Positions 19,392 to 28,042 of a stretch of DNA of 64,000 bases are shown here, in pieces (within the stretch, counting starts at the first letter, position 1; every line of letters starts with the position of its first letter). Under the pieces are notes generated by a model. It was given only the letters and a program-made list of their open reading frames with translations, searched no databases and was not told where the DNA came from. A program made the translations under genes and the position numbers. Source of the stretch: an uncultured Bacteroidota bacterium (GTDB taxonomy: Bacteria; Bacteroidota; Bacteroidia; Flavobacteriales_F; PHOS-HE28); contig CADEDY010000001.1 in the NCBI GenBank assembly GCA_902826215.1, positions 248,001-312,000 of the forward strand, written 5' to 3'.

Positions 19392-19824
19392 GTTCCTTCA
19401 TCCAACGGTCCAGCGCCTTCGTTATTTTCAATTGGGTCTCCGCCAACGTGATCGGGGTCTTCCCTTGGTACACGAAGAGCCAAGCACATTGTTTGTTCGC
19501 TGCCTTCAATTTGTCGTGATACGCCTGTTTGTTCAGCCGATAGGCCTCACGCATGAGCCGACGTTGCCGATTGCGATCCACCGCCAAGCGCAGGTAGCGC
19601 TTGGGAATGGCGAAGGCCACTTGGGCGGCAGCATCGGTTGGTAGTTCCATCACCTTGCCAACGAGCTTGAAGGGCGGCTGATGCACGGAGCGGCCTTGGG
19701 AGACCACTTCTTGGATGCGCAGCCGGCCGGTAAGCCGTTCGTGTTTGCGGAAGGTATGCCGCACCATGGGCGAAGGAGGAGGTTCCGACGACGGACGGTT
19801 GGTCGGGTGACGAGGCTCCGTCAC
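19384..19824 (-). CDS. rnpA: Ribonuclease P protein component
   Basis: A 146-residue basic protein. The family signature is [16 protein letters not shown] near the N-terminus, [16 protein letters not shown] in the middle, and the RNR motif in [15 protein letters not shown]. It binds the RNase P RNA and helps 5'-end maturation of pre-tRNAs. A Pro/Ser-rich N-terminal extension of about 20 residues precedes the conserved part; an internal ATG at VRHTFRK (MVRHTF) could be the real start. The start overlaps the hemD stop by 4 nt and the end overlaps yidD. Confidence 0.94.
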   Translation of the reverse strand: MTEPRHPTNRPSSEPPPSPMVRHTFRKHERLTGRLRIQEVVSQGRSVHQPPFKLVGKVMELPTDAAAQVAFAIPKRYLRLAVDRNRQRRLMREAYRLNKQAYHDKLKAANKQCAWLFVYQGKTPITLAETQLKITKALDRWMKEHG

Positions 19825-20570
19825 TTCTTCTTGGCTTCCCGTTTGATGAAAAGCTCGATGGCCCCGGTCATGCTGGGGGCTTCGGGCAAGGGCGCTTCCA
19901 GGTCCAAGCGATAGCCGTTATCGCGCACGGCCTTCGCGGTGGTAGGCCCGAAGGCCGCAATGAACACCCCGTTCTGCTTGAACTTGGGGAAGTTCTTCTT
20001 CAGGCTTTCGATGCCACCAGGGCTGAAGAACACGAGCATGTCGTACTTCAGGTCCTTCAGGTTGCTCAGGTCGCTCGCCACTGTGCGGTAGAACACGGCA
20101 TTGGTGTATTCCACCTTCGCCTTGTCCAGCATGGCCGGGATCTCTCCCTTCTGGATGTCGCTGCAAGGCACCAGGAATTTCTCGGTCTTGTGCTTCTTGA
20201 TCACATCCATCAGGTCCAAGAAGGTCTGCTTGCCGATGAAGACCTTCCGCTTGCGGTACACGATGTACTTCTGCACGTAGTACGCAACGCTCTCGCTCAC
20301 GCAGAAATACTTCATGGTCTCCGGCACCGTGATGCGCAGCTCCTTGCACATGCGGAAGAAGTGATCCACCGAATTGCGGCTCGTGAGCACGATCGCCGTA
20401 TGGTCCAGGATGTTGATGCGCTCCTGCCGGAAGTCCTGTGCAGGCACGGATTCCACCTTGATGAACGGCTGGAAGTCGATCTTCAGCGCGTACTTCTTGG
20501 CCAGCTCGTGGTAGGGCGATTTCTCGTCCGTCGGAGCGGGCTGCGATACGAGGATGGTCTTGATCTTCAA
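19821..20570 (-). CDS. hemD: Uroporphyrinogen-III synthase
   Basis: A 249-residue protein of the HemD family, which cyclises hydroxymethylbilane to uroporphyrinogen III for heme and related tetrapyrroles. Recognisable parts are ILVSQPAPTDEKSPY, TAIVLTSRNSVDHFF, KFLVPCSDI, VFYRTVASDL and the late VFFSPGGIESLKKNF, with FGPTTAKAVRDNGY. Sequence conservation in HemD is low, but the order of blocks and the position between a DUF4271 gene and rnpA match Bacteroidota. It overlaps rnpA by 4 nt. Confidence 0.9.
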   Translation of the reverse strand: MKIKTILVSQPAPTDEKSPYHELAKKYALKIDFQPFIKVESVPAQDFRQERINILDHTAIVLTSRNSVDHFFRMCKELRITVPETMKYFCVSESVAYYVQKYIVYRKRKVFIGKQTFLDLMDVIKKHKTEKFLVPCSDIQKGEIPAMLDKAKVEYTNAVFYRTVASDLSNLKDLKYDMLVFFSPGGIESLKKNFPKFKQNGVFIAAFGPTTAKAVRDNGYRLDLEAPLPEAPSMTGAIELFIKREAKKK

Positions 20571-20581
20571 GGCCGATCGGC

Positions 20582-21271
20582 TTAGGAGTGGAACAGCGGT
20601 GGAGTGCTACGCCAGTGATGGACTGCCAGAAGGACCGGCAGTATTTCGGCGGCGCAAAAGTATAGAATAATGTACCGGATCGGGATTCCCTCTCCAAGGC
20701 CGATCCAAGCACCCCTGAACCAGCGGTACAGAAGCATGAAGCCTAAGAGCACCAGCCCCGCCATGAGGACCAATGAACGCCATGGGGCGCGGTAGGCCAT
20801 GAAGACCACCAAGGGAAGGAGCAACACGCCAGCCAGTATGAAGAGCAAGAAGCCGGTATACAGGTATTCCTCCACCCCGGTCGTCGAGCGCATGAGCAGG
20901 CCGACGGAGCGCAACAACACATAGTGGAGGACCACGATGCCGCCGACCGCCAGGATCAACGTGGTGAATGCCGCACCGCGTCCGGATAGGGTGAGGGCTT
21001 GCCAGGCGAAGAGCGCCAGGACCGTGGCTCCAACGACGAGCAAGCCGATGAAAGCCCTGTCCTGCAGATCCATCTCTTCGCGCAAGGCCTGGCGCCCGAG
21101 TCGCATCTGGAACATGGATCGGCCCAACAGGCGCCACTTGCGCGGTGAACCGACGTTGATCAGCACCATCAAGGAGACCACGGTCAAGAGCACAATGGTC
21201 ACCCACTCAGCGCTCAGGGGGTCCACAGCGCGCAAATGATCCGTCACGGTTCCGGCTCCCGATCCCTGCAT
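20582..21271 (-). CDS. DUF4271 family integral membrane protein
   Basis: A protein of about 229 residues with six or seven hydrophobic segments (WVTIVLLTVVSLMVL, AFIGLLVVGATVLALF, ILAVGGIVVLHYVLL, LLFILAGVLLLPLVVF, LVLMAGLVLLGFML, IRYIILYFCAAEILPVLL). DUF4271 genes commonly precede hemD in Bacteroidota; the function is unknown. I prefer the ATG at 21271 over a start at 21316, which runs into the divergent acyl-CoA dehydrogenase promoter. Confidence 0.8.
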   Translation of the reverse strand: MQGSGAGTVTDHLRAVDPLSAEWVTIVLLTVVSLMVLINVGSPRKWRLLGRSMFQMRLGRQALREEMDLQDRAFIGLLVVGATVLALFAWQALTLSGRGAAFTTLILAVGGIVVLHYVLLRSVGLLMRSTTGVEEYLYTGFLLFILAGVLLLPLVVFMAYRAPWRSLVLMAGLVLLGFMLLYRWFRGAWIGLGEGIPIRYIILYFCAAEILPVLLAVHHWRSTPPLFHS

Positions 21272-21302
21272 TTCACGGCGAAAGTAGCGTGGTGCCCGCC
21301 AT

Positions 21303-21330
21303 TTGGGCGAACCCACCTTTCCTACTTTTG
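21303..21330 (+). promoter_or_regulatory. Bacteroidota-type promoter for the acyl-CoA dehydrogenase gene
   Basis: TTG at 21303-21305 and TACTTTTG at 21323-21330 match the -33 and -7 elements, separated by 17 nt. The ATG of the plus-strand gene lies 41 nt downstream. Confidence 0.55.
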
Positions 21331-21371
21331 CACCGCGAACAAAGACCGAGCCTTACGTTCGAACCTGAACC

Positions 21372-22595
21372 ATGAGCACAACCACTTCTCCAACAGCCAC
21401 GAACAAGAAAAGCGCAACGGACCAGTTCCAAGCGCATGACCACTACTTGGTGGATGAATTGCTGACGGAGGAACACAAGTTGATCCGCGACACGGCGCGC
21501 AAGCACGTGAGCAAGCACCTGAAACCGATCATCGAGGAGCGCTTCGAGAACGCCACGTTCAGCCCGGACATCATCCCCGGCTTGGCGGAGATCGGGGCTT
21601 TCGGCCCGATGGTGCCCACGGAATACGGCGGCATGGGCTTGGATCAGATCAGTTATGGGTTGATCATGCAGGAGATCGAGCGTTGCGACAGCGGCCTGCG
21701 CAGCTTGTGCAGCGTGCAAGGCTCGCTCGTGATGTACCCGATCTGGAAGTACGGTAGTGAAGAGCAGAAGATGAAGTGGTTGCCCCAGTTGGCCCAAGGA
21801 AAGAAGATCGGCTGCTTCGGCCTTACCGAGCCGGATCACGGCAGCAACCCGGGCGGCATGGTCACCACCTTCGTGGACAAGGGCGACCATTTCCTGTTGA
21901 ACGGCGCCAAGATGTGGATCAGCAACAGCCCATTGGCCGACGTGGCCGTGGTGTGGGCCAAGGCTGAGAACACCGAAGGGCGTATTCACGGTCTTTTGGT
22001 GGAGCGGGGCATGGAAGGCTTCACGACGCCTACCACGCATGGCAAGCTCTCGCTGCGTGCCAGTCCTACCGGTGAGTTGGTGTTCGACAACGTGAAAGTG
22101 CCCAAAGCGAACCTGCTGCCGAACAAGAGCGGACTTGGCGCTCCACTGGGTTGCTTGGATAGCGCCCGATATGGCATTGCTTGGGGTACCCTCGGTGTGG
22201 CCATGGAATGCTACGATACCGCGCTTCGTTACAGCCAACAGCGTATCCAATTCGGCAAGCCGATCGGCCAGTTCCAGCTCACGCAGAAGAAATTGGCGGA
22301 GATGATCACGGAGATCACAAAGGCGCAATTGCTCACCTGGCGTTTGGGCGTGTTACGGAATGAAGGCCGGGCTACCACGGCTCAGATCAGCATGGCAAAA
22401 CGGAACAATGTGATGTTGGCCTTGACCATCGCGCGTGAAGCCCGCCAGATCCTCGGCGGCATGGGCATCACCAACGAGTACCCGATCATGCGCCACATGA
22501 TGAATCTGGAAAGTGTGGTGACCTACGAAGGCACGCACGACATCCACTTGCTCATCACGGGCATGGAAGTGACGGGCTTGGCGGCTTTCAAGTAG
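21372..22595 (+). CDS. Glutaryl-CoA dehydrogenase-type acyl-CoA dehydrogenase
   Basis: A 407-residue FAD enzyme. The N-terminal helical domain includes FGPMVPTEYGGMGLD; the middle has CFGLTEPDHGSNPGGM and the FAD region MWISNSPLADVAVVWAK; the C-terminal part has QFGKPIGQFQLTQ, ILGGMGITNEYPIMRHM and the catalytic glutamate in VVTYEGTHDIHLL. The Arg in CDSGLRSLCSVQGSL and the glutamate placement match glutaryl-CoA dehydrogenases rather than general acyl-CoA dehydrogenases. It would oxidise and decarboxylate glutaryl-CoA to crotonyl-CoA in lysine/tryptophan breakdown. It has its own promoter and no operon partners here. Confidence 0.9.
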   Translation: MSTTTSPTATNKKSATDQFQAHDHYLVDELLTEEHKLIRDTARKHVSKHLKPIIEERFENATFSPDIIPGLAEIGAFGPMVPTEYGGMGLDQISYGLIMQEIERCDSGLRSLCSVQGSLVMYPIWKYGSEEQKMKWLPQLAQGKKIGCFGLTEPDHGSNPGGMVTTFVDKGDHFLLNGAKMWISNSPLADVAVVWAKAENTEGRIHGLLVERGMEGFTTPTTHGKLSLRASPTGELVFDNVKVPKANLLPNKSGLGAPLGCLDSARYGIAWGTLGVAMECYDTALRYSQQRIQFGKPIGQFQLTQKKLAEMITEITKAQLLTWRLGVLRNEGRATTAQISMAKRNNVMLALTIAREARQILGGMGITNEYPIMRHMMNLESVVTYEGTHDIHLLITGMEVTGLAAFK

Positions 22596-22636
22596 GCGAT
22601 CACTTACGAAGCGACCCGAGCAGAACGGAGATCAAC

Positions 22637-25600
22637 CTAAGGCACCTGCTCCGTTCGCGTATTGGTCGGCACGATGCCGCCGATATTCTGTAGGATGAAG
22701 TCGCGGTCGTTGCCATTGCCGGTGTAGGAGACCACGCCGTTCATGTTCAAGTCCTCGCGCCAGTATCCATTGAGCGTGTTGGTAGGTATAACGCCTCCCA
22801 CTTTGTTGAGCACCGGATCCCGGTCGTTGTTCTGGCCGGTGTAGATGAGCATGCCGTCGGAGTTGCTGTCTCCGGCCCACATCATAGAGGTACTTCCACT
22901 GACCTTGCGTGAATTGTTGCCGTAAGTGGCTGTGCTGGAGGCCTTGAAATTCACGGTCATCGATGTAGAGGAAAGGGCAACCGGTGATGCGGTCATGATG
23001 CCCAAGTGATTGCGGTGAAATACCACCACATGATAGTTGCCATTCGGTGCGGAGAAACTCACTGGTGAAACGCCATCGACATCCACGACATCACCATCGC
23101 GCTGCACCAAGGCGGATCGTGCAGCGACCAAATTGTAACCGGGTGAACCACTGCGCAATTCCAAGCGCACCCAATCAACAATGGCATTGGTTCCTGTAAC
23201 GGAAAGCACGGTCGGGCCAACGGTTTCGTTACCGCCACCCGCCTGCGGGAAGCCGAGTGCGACGTATGGTTCAGCCGTTGGGATGTAGCCTCCGGAACGC
23301 AATGCATCGCTCATCAATGGGCCGGTGCCGTACGGTCCTTCAAGCATCACCTGTGCATTCACCAGTACGGAAGATCCGACGCAGAAGGAATTCACGGAAC
23401 TGAACATGAACGAACCTCCTGAGACCAAGGTGTTGCTATTGCCATCCACCAAGGTGAATCCCCCGGCGCCATAGGCACAGCAAAGGCCATCGCCGTAGGT
23501 ATCGTTCACGACCAGTTCATAGCAGCCAGAAGCCAAGCAAATAGAGACTGGAGTTTGCGCATAGACTCCATTGCTCGTTCGGTTGGTGTAGGGTCCACCG
23601 CTGGCATACGTGGTGCTTCCACTGCGGATCAGCCACGTCGTCTCCGCTCCGTACCGATCCAGATTCAAGAGGAATGTGACCGTATTTCCCGCACTGTTCG
23701 AAACGACCACCCCGGTGGATGTTCTAGTACAGCCATTGTTGGTCACTGCAACGGTGTAGGTGCCAGCCAAGGATGCCGAATAGCTGTTAGCGGTTGCTCC
23801 ACTGATGCTCGTGCCGTTGCGCTTCCACACGTACGAAAGTCCGGTACCCGAATTGGCATTCAGCAGAACGCTGCCACCCGCACAGAAGGAAGTAGGTCCT
23901 GCCGTTGTGATCGTTGCCGATGGGGCGCTGGTCACCATTACAGCGAGTCCTGCTGAAGTCGTGGAACACCCACCGCTGGTCACCGTTAAGGAATAGGTAC
24001 CTGCCGTGGTGGCGGAATAGCTGCTACCGGTGGCTCCACTGATCGCCGTTCCATTCAGCTTCCATAGATAGGTCAAACCTGTCCCTGTGTTGCCATTCAA
24101 CGTCACGCTGCCTCCAGCGCAGAACGTGGTAGCCCCTCCGGCCGTTATGGTTGCTGTTGGCGCTGTATTCACCGAAACGATCACCCCGGAGGAGGTAGCT
24201 GAGCAGCCGTTCGATGTAACCGTAACCGTATAGGTCCCGGCCAAGGTCGCCGTGTAGCTACTTGCTGTTGCTCCACTGATCGTGGTGCTTCCGCGCTTCC
24301 ACACATAGGACAGACCTGAGCCTGAGTTCGCGTTCAGCACAACGCTTCCTCCTGTGCAGAAGGAGGTCGCACCTGTTGGTGTGATCGTTGCCGTCGTGGT
24401 ATTTCCTGTGCCAACACATTGGCAGCTTGCGTTCCACGTATCGTTGCTCGTGCAGGGGTTGTTGTCGTTGCACGGAGTTCCTGACAAGGCAGTGCCCCCG
24501 ACCACGCCGAGACAATCCGGAGCGGCAGTCCCTGTAGATGTGGCGATCGCGCCGAGGGATTGATTGTAGAAACTACCGCTGAAGTTGGTCTCCAGTTTAA
24601 CGGCGCGCACCATGTATTCACGGCCTGCTGCGAATGGGATCGCAGGGTTCGTGTAGCTTGTACCTGTCACAGGGGCCGAGGTGAGCCGGGTGATCACTCC
24701 AGTGCTTGCCTCGAACTGATAGATGTGATAACCGATAACGGATTCGGAACTGGCCGTCCAAGTGAAGGAAGCGAAACCACCGGAGTTCGAAACGGTCAAG
24801 TTGATAGGTGGAGTCACCATCTTAATGCGCAAGCTCGGGTCGCCCATCAAGCTCATGTGCGTGCGTCCGATACTGGTTTGCCAGCCTTCGGTCAAAGGCG
24901 TGTACATCCCCGTGTTGTTCATGCTCTGCAACACATCGTATCCGATGTTGTCGCCCATGCCCATGTGGTGGAAGTACCACGAAGGGATACCGGCCCACAC
25001 ATTGGTTAGCCCATCGCCACGAGCGATCACAGCACGTAAATAGTTGTTGCGGTTGTCGAAATCGTAGAAGTAGCTGCCCATCTGCATGTTGAACGCCCCA
25101 CCCATCACAACGGATCCTGCAAGGTCCTGTGTGATACTGCTTCCATCGATGCCGTTGTAGGTGACCACGCCACCTTCGAGCAATTGCGAACCACCACCAT
25201 AATTGCCTGTCCACAAGTAGCTCTGGCCGTTCACGTAGCTGTTGAATCCGATCACCGGTGCCGGTGGAACGGGACTTACCGGTCCTGTAAGCGGGGCGGT
25301 GCGCCATGTGCTGCCGGAGATCGGGTTGCCCAACCATTGGAGGTTATCCACCAAAAGGGCGCGCACGGTCGGTTCCCACCCTTTGATCTTGAATGCATGT
25401 GCCTTGTTCAAGTAGCCGCGCACCAGTTCCACTTCACTGTTCGAGAATGCTGGCAGATCATAGAGGTCCACACGGCCCACCTGTAGTTCCAACGGTGAAG
25501 GAAAGTCCCCTTGGTCGAACTTCCCATCGCCGGGTACATTATGGGCCTGGATGTGCGCAGAGATCGTGGTGTTCACGGTATTGTCCGTCCAAGTGCCGTT

Positions 25601-26260
25601 GACATCACCGTAGTAACCATCGGCTGGCCTTGCGCCGCGATCCACATCGTGTCCATCCGGTGTGATGTTCCCCGAGTAAGGAACTGGAACATGGCCCAGC
25701 ATGAACAGGGCTTTCACATTGGTTGGATCACTGTTGTAGTGCCCTTGAACAATGGCCTTGACGCTGGTAACACTTGCTGTGCGCGACACATCACTCCGCA
25801 GGACGGTCCAACCATCGCCGCGCAGGTCGTAGATGAGCTGGTTGATCTCGGTGACGAGTTGCGAAGCAAGGGTATTGTCCACCAGAAGGATCATCTTCCC
25901 CCTGAAATCAGTGACGGGAACTTGAATGCCCGTGCTGATGTAGCCGGTACCTGTAATTCCGTTGGAGATGCGCACGACCCGGTACTCGTAGTTGATCCCA
26001 ATGGAAACCGAATTGTCCGTCCACTGGAGCGCTGAAGCAGCGGGTGTAGCCATTACTGCACCCCATGAGGTGGATTCCTTGGTCTTGCGTTGGATGCTGA
26101 TGGACGTGGTGCTGGAGATGGAAGCCCAGGTCAACGTAATGCTCGGGGCCGTGGATTGCACCGTTGCTGTAAGGCGAACAACACCTCTTTCCGACGCCGA
26201 CTGAGCCGAACCGGCGATGGTAAGCAAGGCGAGGATGACAGCGATGGAATATCGGAGCAT
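22637..26260 (-). CDS. Large secreted multidomain protein with C25-like, FN3, Ig-like and Asp/Asn-rich C-terminal repeats
   Basis: A 1207-residue protein with a signal peptide (MLRYSIAVILALLTIAGSAQ); the ATG at 26260 is chosen for that reason. In order: a fibronectin type III unit (~25-120), a region resembling gingipain-family C25 peptidases (ILLVDNTLASQLVTEINQ, LFMLGHVPVPYSG, DGYYGDVNGTW, and HMGMGDNIGYDVL later), a second FN3 unit, a Cys/Asn-rich linker, three Ig-like repeats of ~76 residues (SFCxGGSVxLN ... LAGTYTVTVT), a module shared with the delta-60 protein at 47629, and a duplicated 37-residue end. I do not see a clear C25 Cys/His pair, so the core may be non-catalytic. No type A T9SS sorting domain is visible. 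Confidence 0.78.
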   Translation of the reverse strand: MLRYSIAVILALLTIAGSAQSASERGVVRLTATVQSTAPSITLTWASISSTTSISIQRKTKESTSWGAVMATPAASALQWTDNSVSIGINYEYRVVRISNGITGTGYISTGIQVPVTDFRGKMILLVDNTLASQLVTEINQLIYDLRGDGWTVLRSDVSRTASVTSVKAIVQGHYNSDPTNVKALFMLGHVPVPYSGNITPDGHDVDRGARPADGYYGDVNGTWTDNTVNTTISAHIQAHNVPGDGKFDQGDFPSPLELQVGRVDLYDLPAFSNSEVELVRGYLNKAHAFKIKGWEPTVRALLVDNLQWLGNPISGSTWRTAPLTGPVSPVPPAPVIGFNSYVNGQSYLWTGNYGGGSQLLEGGVVTYNGIDGSSITQDLAGSVVMGGAFNMQMGSYFYDFDNRNNYLRAVIARGDGLTNVWAGIPSWYFHHMGMGDNIGYDVLQSMNNTGMYTPLTEGWQTSIGRTHMSLMGDPSLRIKMVTPPINLTVSNSGGFASFTWTASSESVIGYHIYQFEASTGVITRLTSAPVTGTSYTNPAIPFAAGREYMVRAVKLETNFSGSFYNQSLGAIATSTGTAAPDCLGVVGGTALSGTPCNDNNPCTSNDTWNASCQCVGTGNTTTATITPTGATSFCTGGSVVLNANSGSGLSYVWKRGSTTISGATASSYTATLAGTYTVTVTSNGCSATSSGVIVSVNTAPTATITAGGATTFCAGGSVTLNGNTGTGLTYLWKLNGTAISGATGSSYSATTAGTYSLTVTSGGCSTTSAGLAVMVTSAPSATITTAGPTSFCAGGSVLLNANSGTGLSYVWKRNGTSISGATANSYSASLAGTYTVAVTNNGCTRTSTGVVVSNSAGNTVTFLLNLDRYGAETTWLIRSGSTTYASGGPYTNRTSNGVYAQTPVSICLASGCYELVVNDTYGDGLCCAYGAGGFTLVDGNSNTLVSGGSFMFSSVNSFCVGSSVLVNAQVMLEGPYGTGPLMSDALRSGGYIPTAEPYVALGFPQAGGGNETVGPTVLSVTGTNAIVDWVRLELRSGSPGYNLVAARSALVQRDGDVVDVDGVSPVSFSAPNGNYHVVVFHRNHLGIMTASPVALSSTSMTVNFKASSTATYGNNSRKVSGSTSMMWAGDSNSDGMLIYTGQNNDRDPVLNKVGGVIPTNTLNGYWREDLNMNGVVSYTGNGNDRDFILQNIGGIVPTNTRTEQVP
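22640..22876 (-). repeat. Two ~37-residue Asp/Asn-rich C-terminal repeats
   Basis: The protein ends with two copies of a unit containing D-x-N-x-[DN]-G, YTGxxNDRD and a VGG/IGG-x-[IV]PTNT block. The spacing of acidic residues resembles dockerin calcium loops. The unit sits where a T9SS sorting domain would be expected. Confidence 0.7.
23690..24400 (-). repeat. Three tandem Ig-like domain repeats
   Basis: Three in-frame copies of about 230 nt encode units with the pattern TATIT...SFC[TA]GGSV.LN...GLSY.WK...SYTAT.AGTYTVTVTS. The copies are similar in DNA as well as protein, so they probably arose by tandem duplication and may be hard to assemble or clone faithfully. Confidence 0.75.
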
Positions 26261-26701
26261 TGGAGCAGGATGACACGAATGGAGTCTGGTCGAACGACTC
26301 TCTGGTCCGAATTCAACACCTTGGGAGAGGTGGATGTCACGTTCGGCGGGCCGGAGGGTCGGTGGCTGATCGACCTTTTCTGTTCCGACCGGGTTCAGAA
26401 AGTTGGATCGAACGTCCACCCTGCGAAATTACAAGGGTGCCTGCGTATGGATCAAGTAACGGGCACTCAGAACCGTGCGGATCATGGGGTCTTCAACGGG
26501 TGAAGAGTTCGTTTCAACCGACGGATCCGATCATTGACGTTCCGTGATGGACGATTCGCCGGGATCGTCTTCTTTTCGTCGGATGTGCCTCGTTGCCCGC
26601 TTGACACAAGGGTTTACCCGATGACACAAGTCGAGGTACATCGAGCGATGCGAAGATCCATTTCGATACACCTCTGTATGGAGGGTGAACCGACCGCGTT
26701 G
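26261..26701. other. Intergenic region with a 9-nt direct repeat
   Basis: No convincing gene is seen in these 441 bases. The start of the secreted protein at 26260 must be driven from here. TGACACAAG occurs twice, at 26602-26610 and 26622-26630, 20 nt apart, about two helical turns, which would suit a regulator binding site. No good -7 box was found on the minus strand close to 26260. Confidence 0.5.
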
Positions 26702-27220
26702 TCAAGGAACTGGTTCCTTCGGTTCCGGATCCGCAGCAACCAACTTGGGATCGTGCCGCACCATCATGTATCCACTGCCATTCACGAAGGATAAGGAACC
26801 CACAGGGCCTTTGTACGAGCGACCTGCCCGTTTCTCCATGGATTCGAGGACCACATCGAATTTAACCGTCCGGTTGTCATGCCGAGCTTGGCGAGTATTA
26901 AGGGCGTTTCGGGTGCTCACGGAGATCTCCTTGGACAAGTGGCCAGGCTTGATGAAGGCTAGCAACACTTCTGAACCCAGCGGGACGCTGATGATGAAGC
27001 GACCATTGGTCAACACTTCTGCGTAGCTGCAGCGTTCACCGTCCAGTTCCACCACAAGAACAAGATCACCCACGTACCGATCCTCCACGTGCAACCATCC
27101 GGTGAGCAATACCTCTTCCGGGTTTCCGGGTTTCGAAGCGCCGAACAGTGTGAGGCTGCAGAGAGCGAGAGCGGCGATCAGGATGGTGACTTCGATAGAG
27201 AGATTGCGGCGCTTTTCCAT
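26702..27220 (-). CDS. Membrane-anchored protein of unknown function
   Basis: A 172-residue protein starting at the ATG at 27220, with one N-terminal membrane segment (VTILIAALALCSLTLFG) and a periplasmic part of about 140 residues. The latter has a beta-rich pattern (GWLHVEDRYVGDLVLVVEL, RFIISVPLGSEVLLAFIKPGHLSKEI) that could be a carboxypeptidase-regulatory-like or transthyretin-type fold. An upstream in-frame GTG at 27331 overlaps the response regulator gene and is less likely. It lies downstream of that regulator on the same strand, but no functional link is shown. Confidence 0.62.
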   Translation of the reverse strand: MEKRRNLSIEVTILIAALALCSLTLFGASKPGNPEEVLLTGWLHVEDRYVGDLVLVVELDGERCSYAEVLTNGRFIISVPLGSEVLLAFIKPGHLSKEISVSTRNALNTRQARHDNRTVKFDVVLESMEKRAGRSYKGPVGSLSFVNGSGYMMVRHDPKLVAADPEPKEPVP

Positions 27221-27321
27221 GTTTCGGAGATCCTTGATATCCGCTGGTAAAGGTCCAGTGGCGTCTAGGCCGATACAATACCCACTAAGGGTGAATTTGT
27301 CTGCTGGGCTTTCAGGAAGGA

Positions 27322-27963
27322 TCAGATCCACTCCCGGTCCACGGCATACTTCACCAAGCCAGCGGCGCTTCGAACGTTCAGCTTGGTCATCAGGCTCTTT
27401 CGATGGGATTTCACGGTATCCGTGCTGATGGACAGGTGCACGGCGATCTCGTCATTCGTCCGTTCCAAGGCGATCAAGCGAATGACATCCCGCTCCCTTG
27501 GGGTCAACCCTACATAGGCTCCCGAAGGATCCTTGGATGTGTACGCATAGCCCTTGTCGACGCTTTCTTGTGCAGCAGGGCTGAGGTATTGCTCGCCGCG
27601 AAGTACTTGCTGAATGGCATGCAGCAATTCTTCGCTCCTTCCGGATTTCAAGAAGTACCCTTTGGCACCTTCGACGAGCATGCTATTGATGTATTCAATT
27701 GCGTTCAGCTTCGTGACCGTAAGCACGACGATGGCGGGATGCAGTTCGCGGATCGAACGCATGGTGTCGATGCCATCCATCACTGGCATGCCTACTTCCA
27801 TGAGCACCAGATCGCACGGATGATCCTTCAGCAGGTCAAGCAGCTCCTTCCCATTTCCGACGACCGATACAACCGTGTACCCTGGAACCTTCTGCAGCAG
27901 GTCACGCAGCCCGTTGGCACTCGGCATGCTTGCATCTGCAATGATGATCTTGACCTTTTCCAT
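27322..27963 (-). CDS. LuxR/NarL-type response regulator with a non-canonical receiver
   Basis: A 213-residue protein: receiver domain ~1-120, linker, and a LuxR-type helix-turn-helix near the C-terminus (LTPRERDVIRLIA, TNDEIAVHLSISTDTVKSH, KLNVRSAAGLVKYA). In the receiver the phospho-acceptor position is Glu56 (LVLMEVGMPVMDG) instead of Asp, and the acidic pair at positions 10-11 reads Asp-Ala. The switch Thr (VVLTVTK) and the conserved Lys (GYFLKSG) are present. Standard phosphorylation is therefore unlikely; Glu can mimic the phosphorylated state. No sensor kinase is adjacent. A palindrome just upstream suggests self-regulation. Confidence 0.88.
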   Translation of the reverse strand: MEKVKIIIADASMPSANGLRDLLQKVPGYTVVSVVGNGKELLDLLKDHPCDLVLMEVGMPVMDGIDTMRSIRELHPAIVVLTVTKLNAIEYINSMLVEGAKGYFLKSGRSEELLHAIQQVLRGEQYLSPAAQESVDKGYAYTSKDPSGAYVGLTPRERDVIRLIALERTNDEIAVHLSISTDTVKSHRKSLMTKLNVRSAAGLVKYAVDREWI

Positions 27964-27990
27964 CGAACCTGGATGACTTCGCAGGAAAGA

Positions 27991-28008
27991 TAAGTTCCAC
28001 GGAACTTA
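27991..28008. promoter_or_regulatory. Perfect palindrome upstream of the response regulator gene
   Basis: TAAGTTCC at 27991-27998 and GGAACTTA at 28001-28008 are exact reverse complements with a 2-nt centre. A -7-like TATCTTTC on the minus strand lies at 27985-27992, overlapping one edge, and the ATG is at 27963. The position between the -7 and -33 elements fits an operator. Confidence 0.55.
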
Positions 28009-28042
28009 CACGTAGGGAATGGTGATCAACAGAGGCGAGGAC

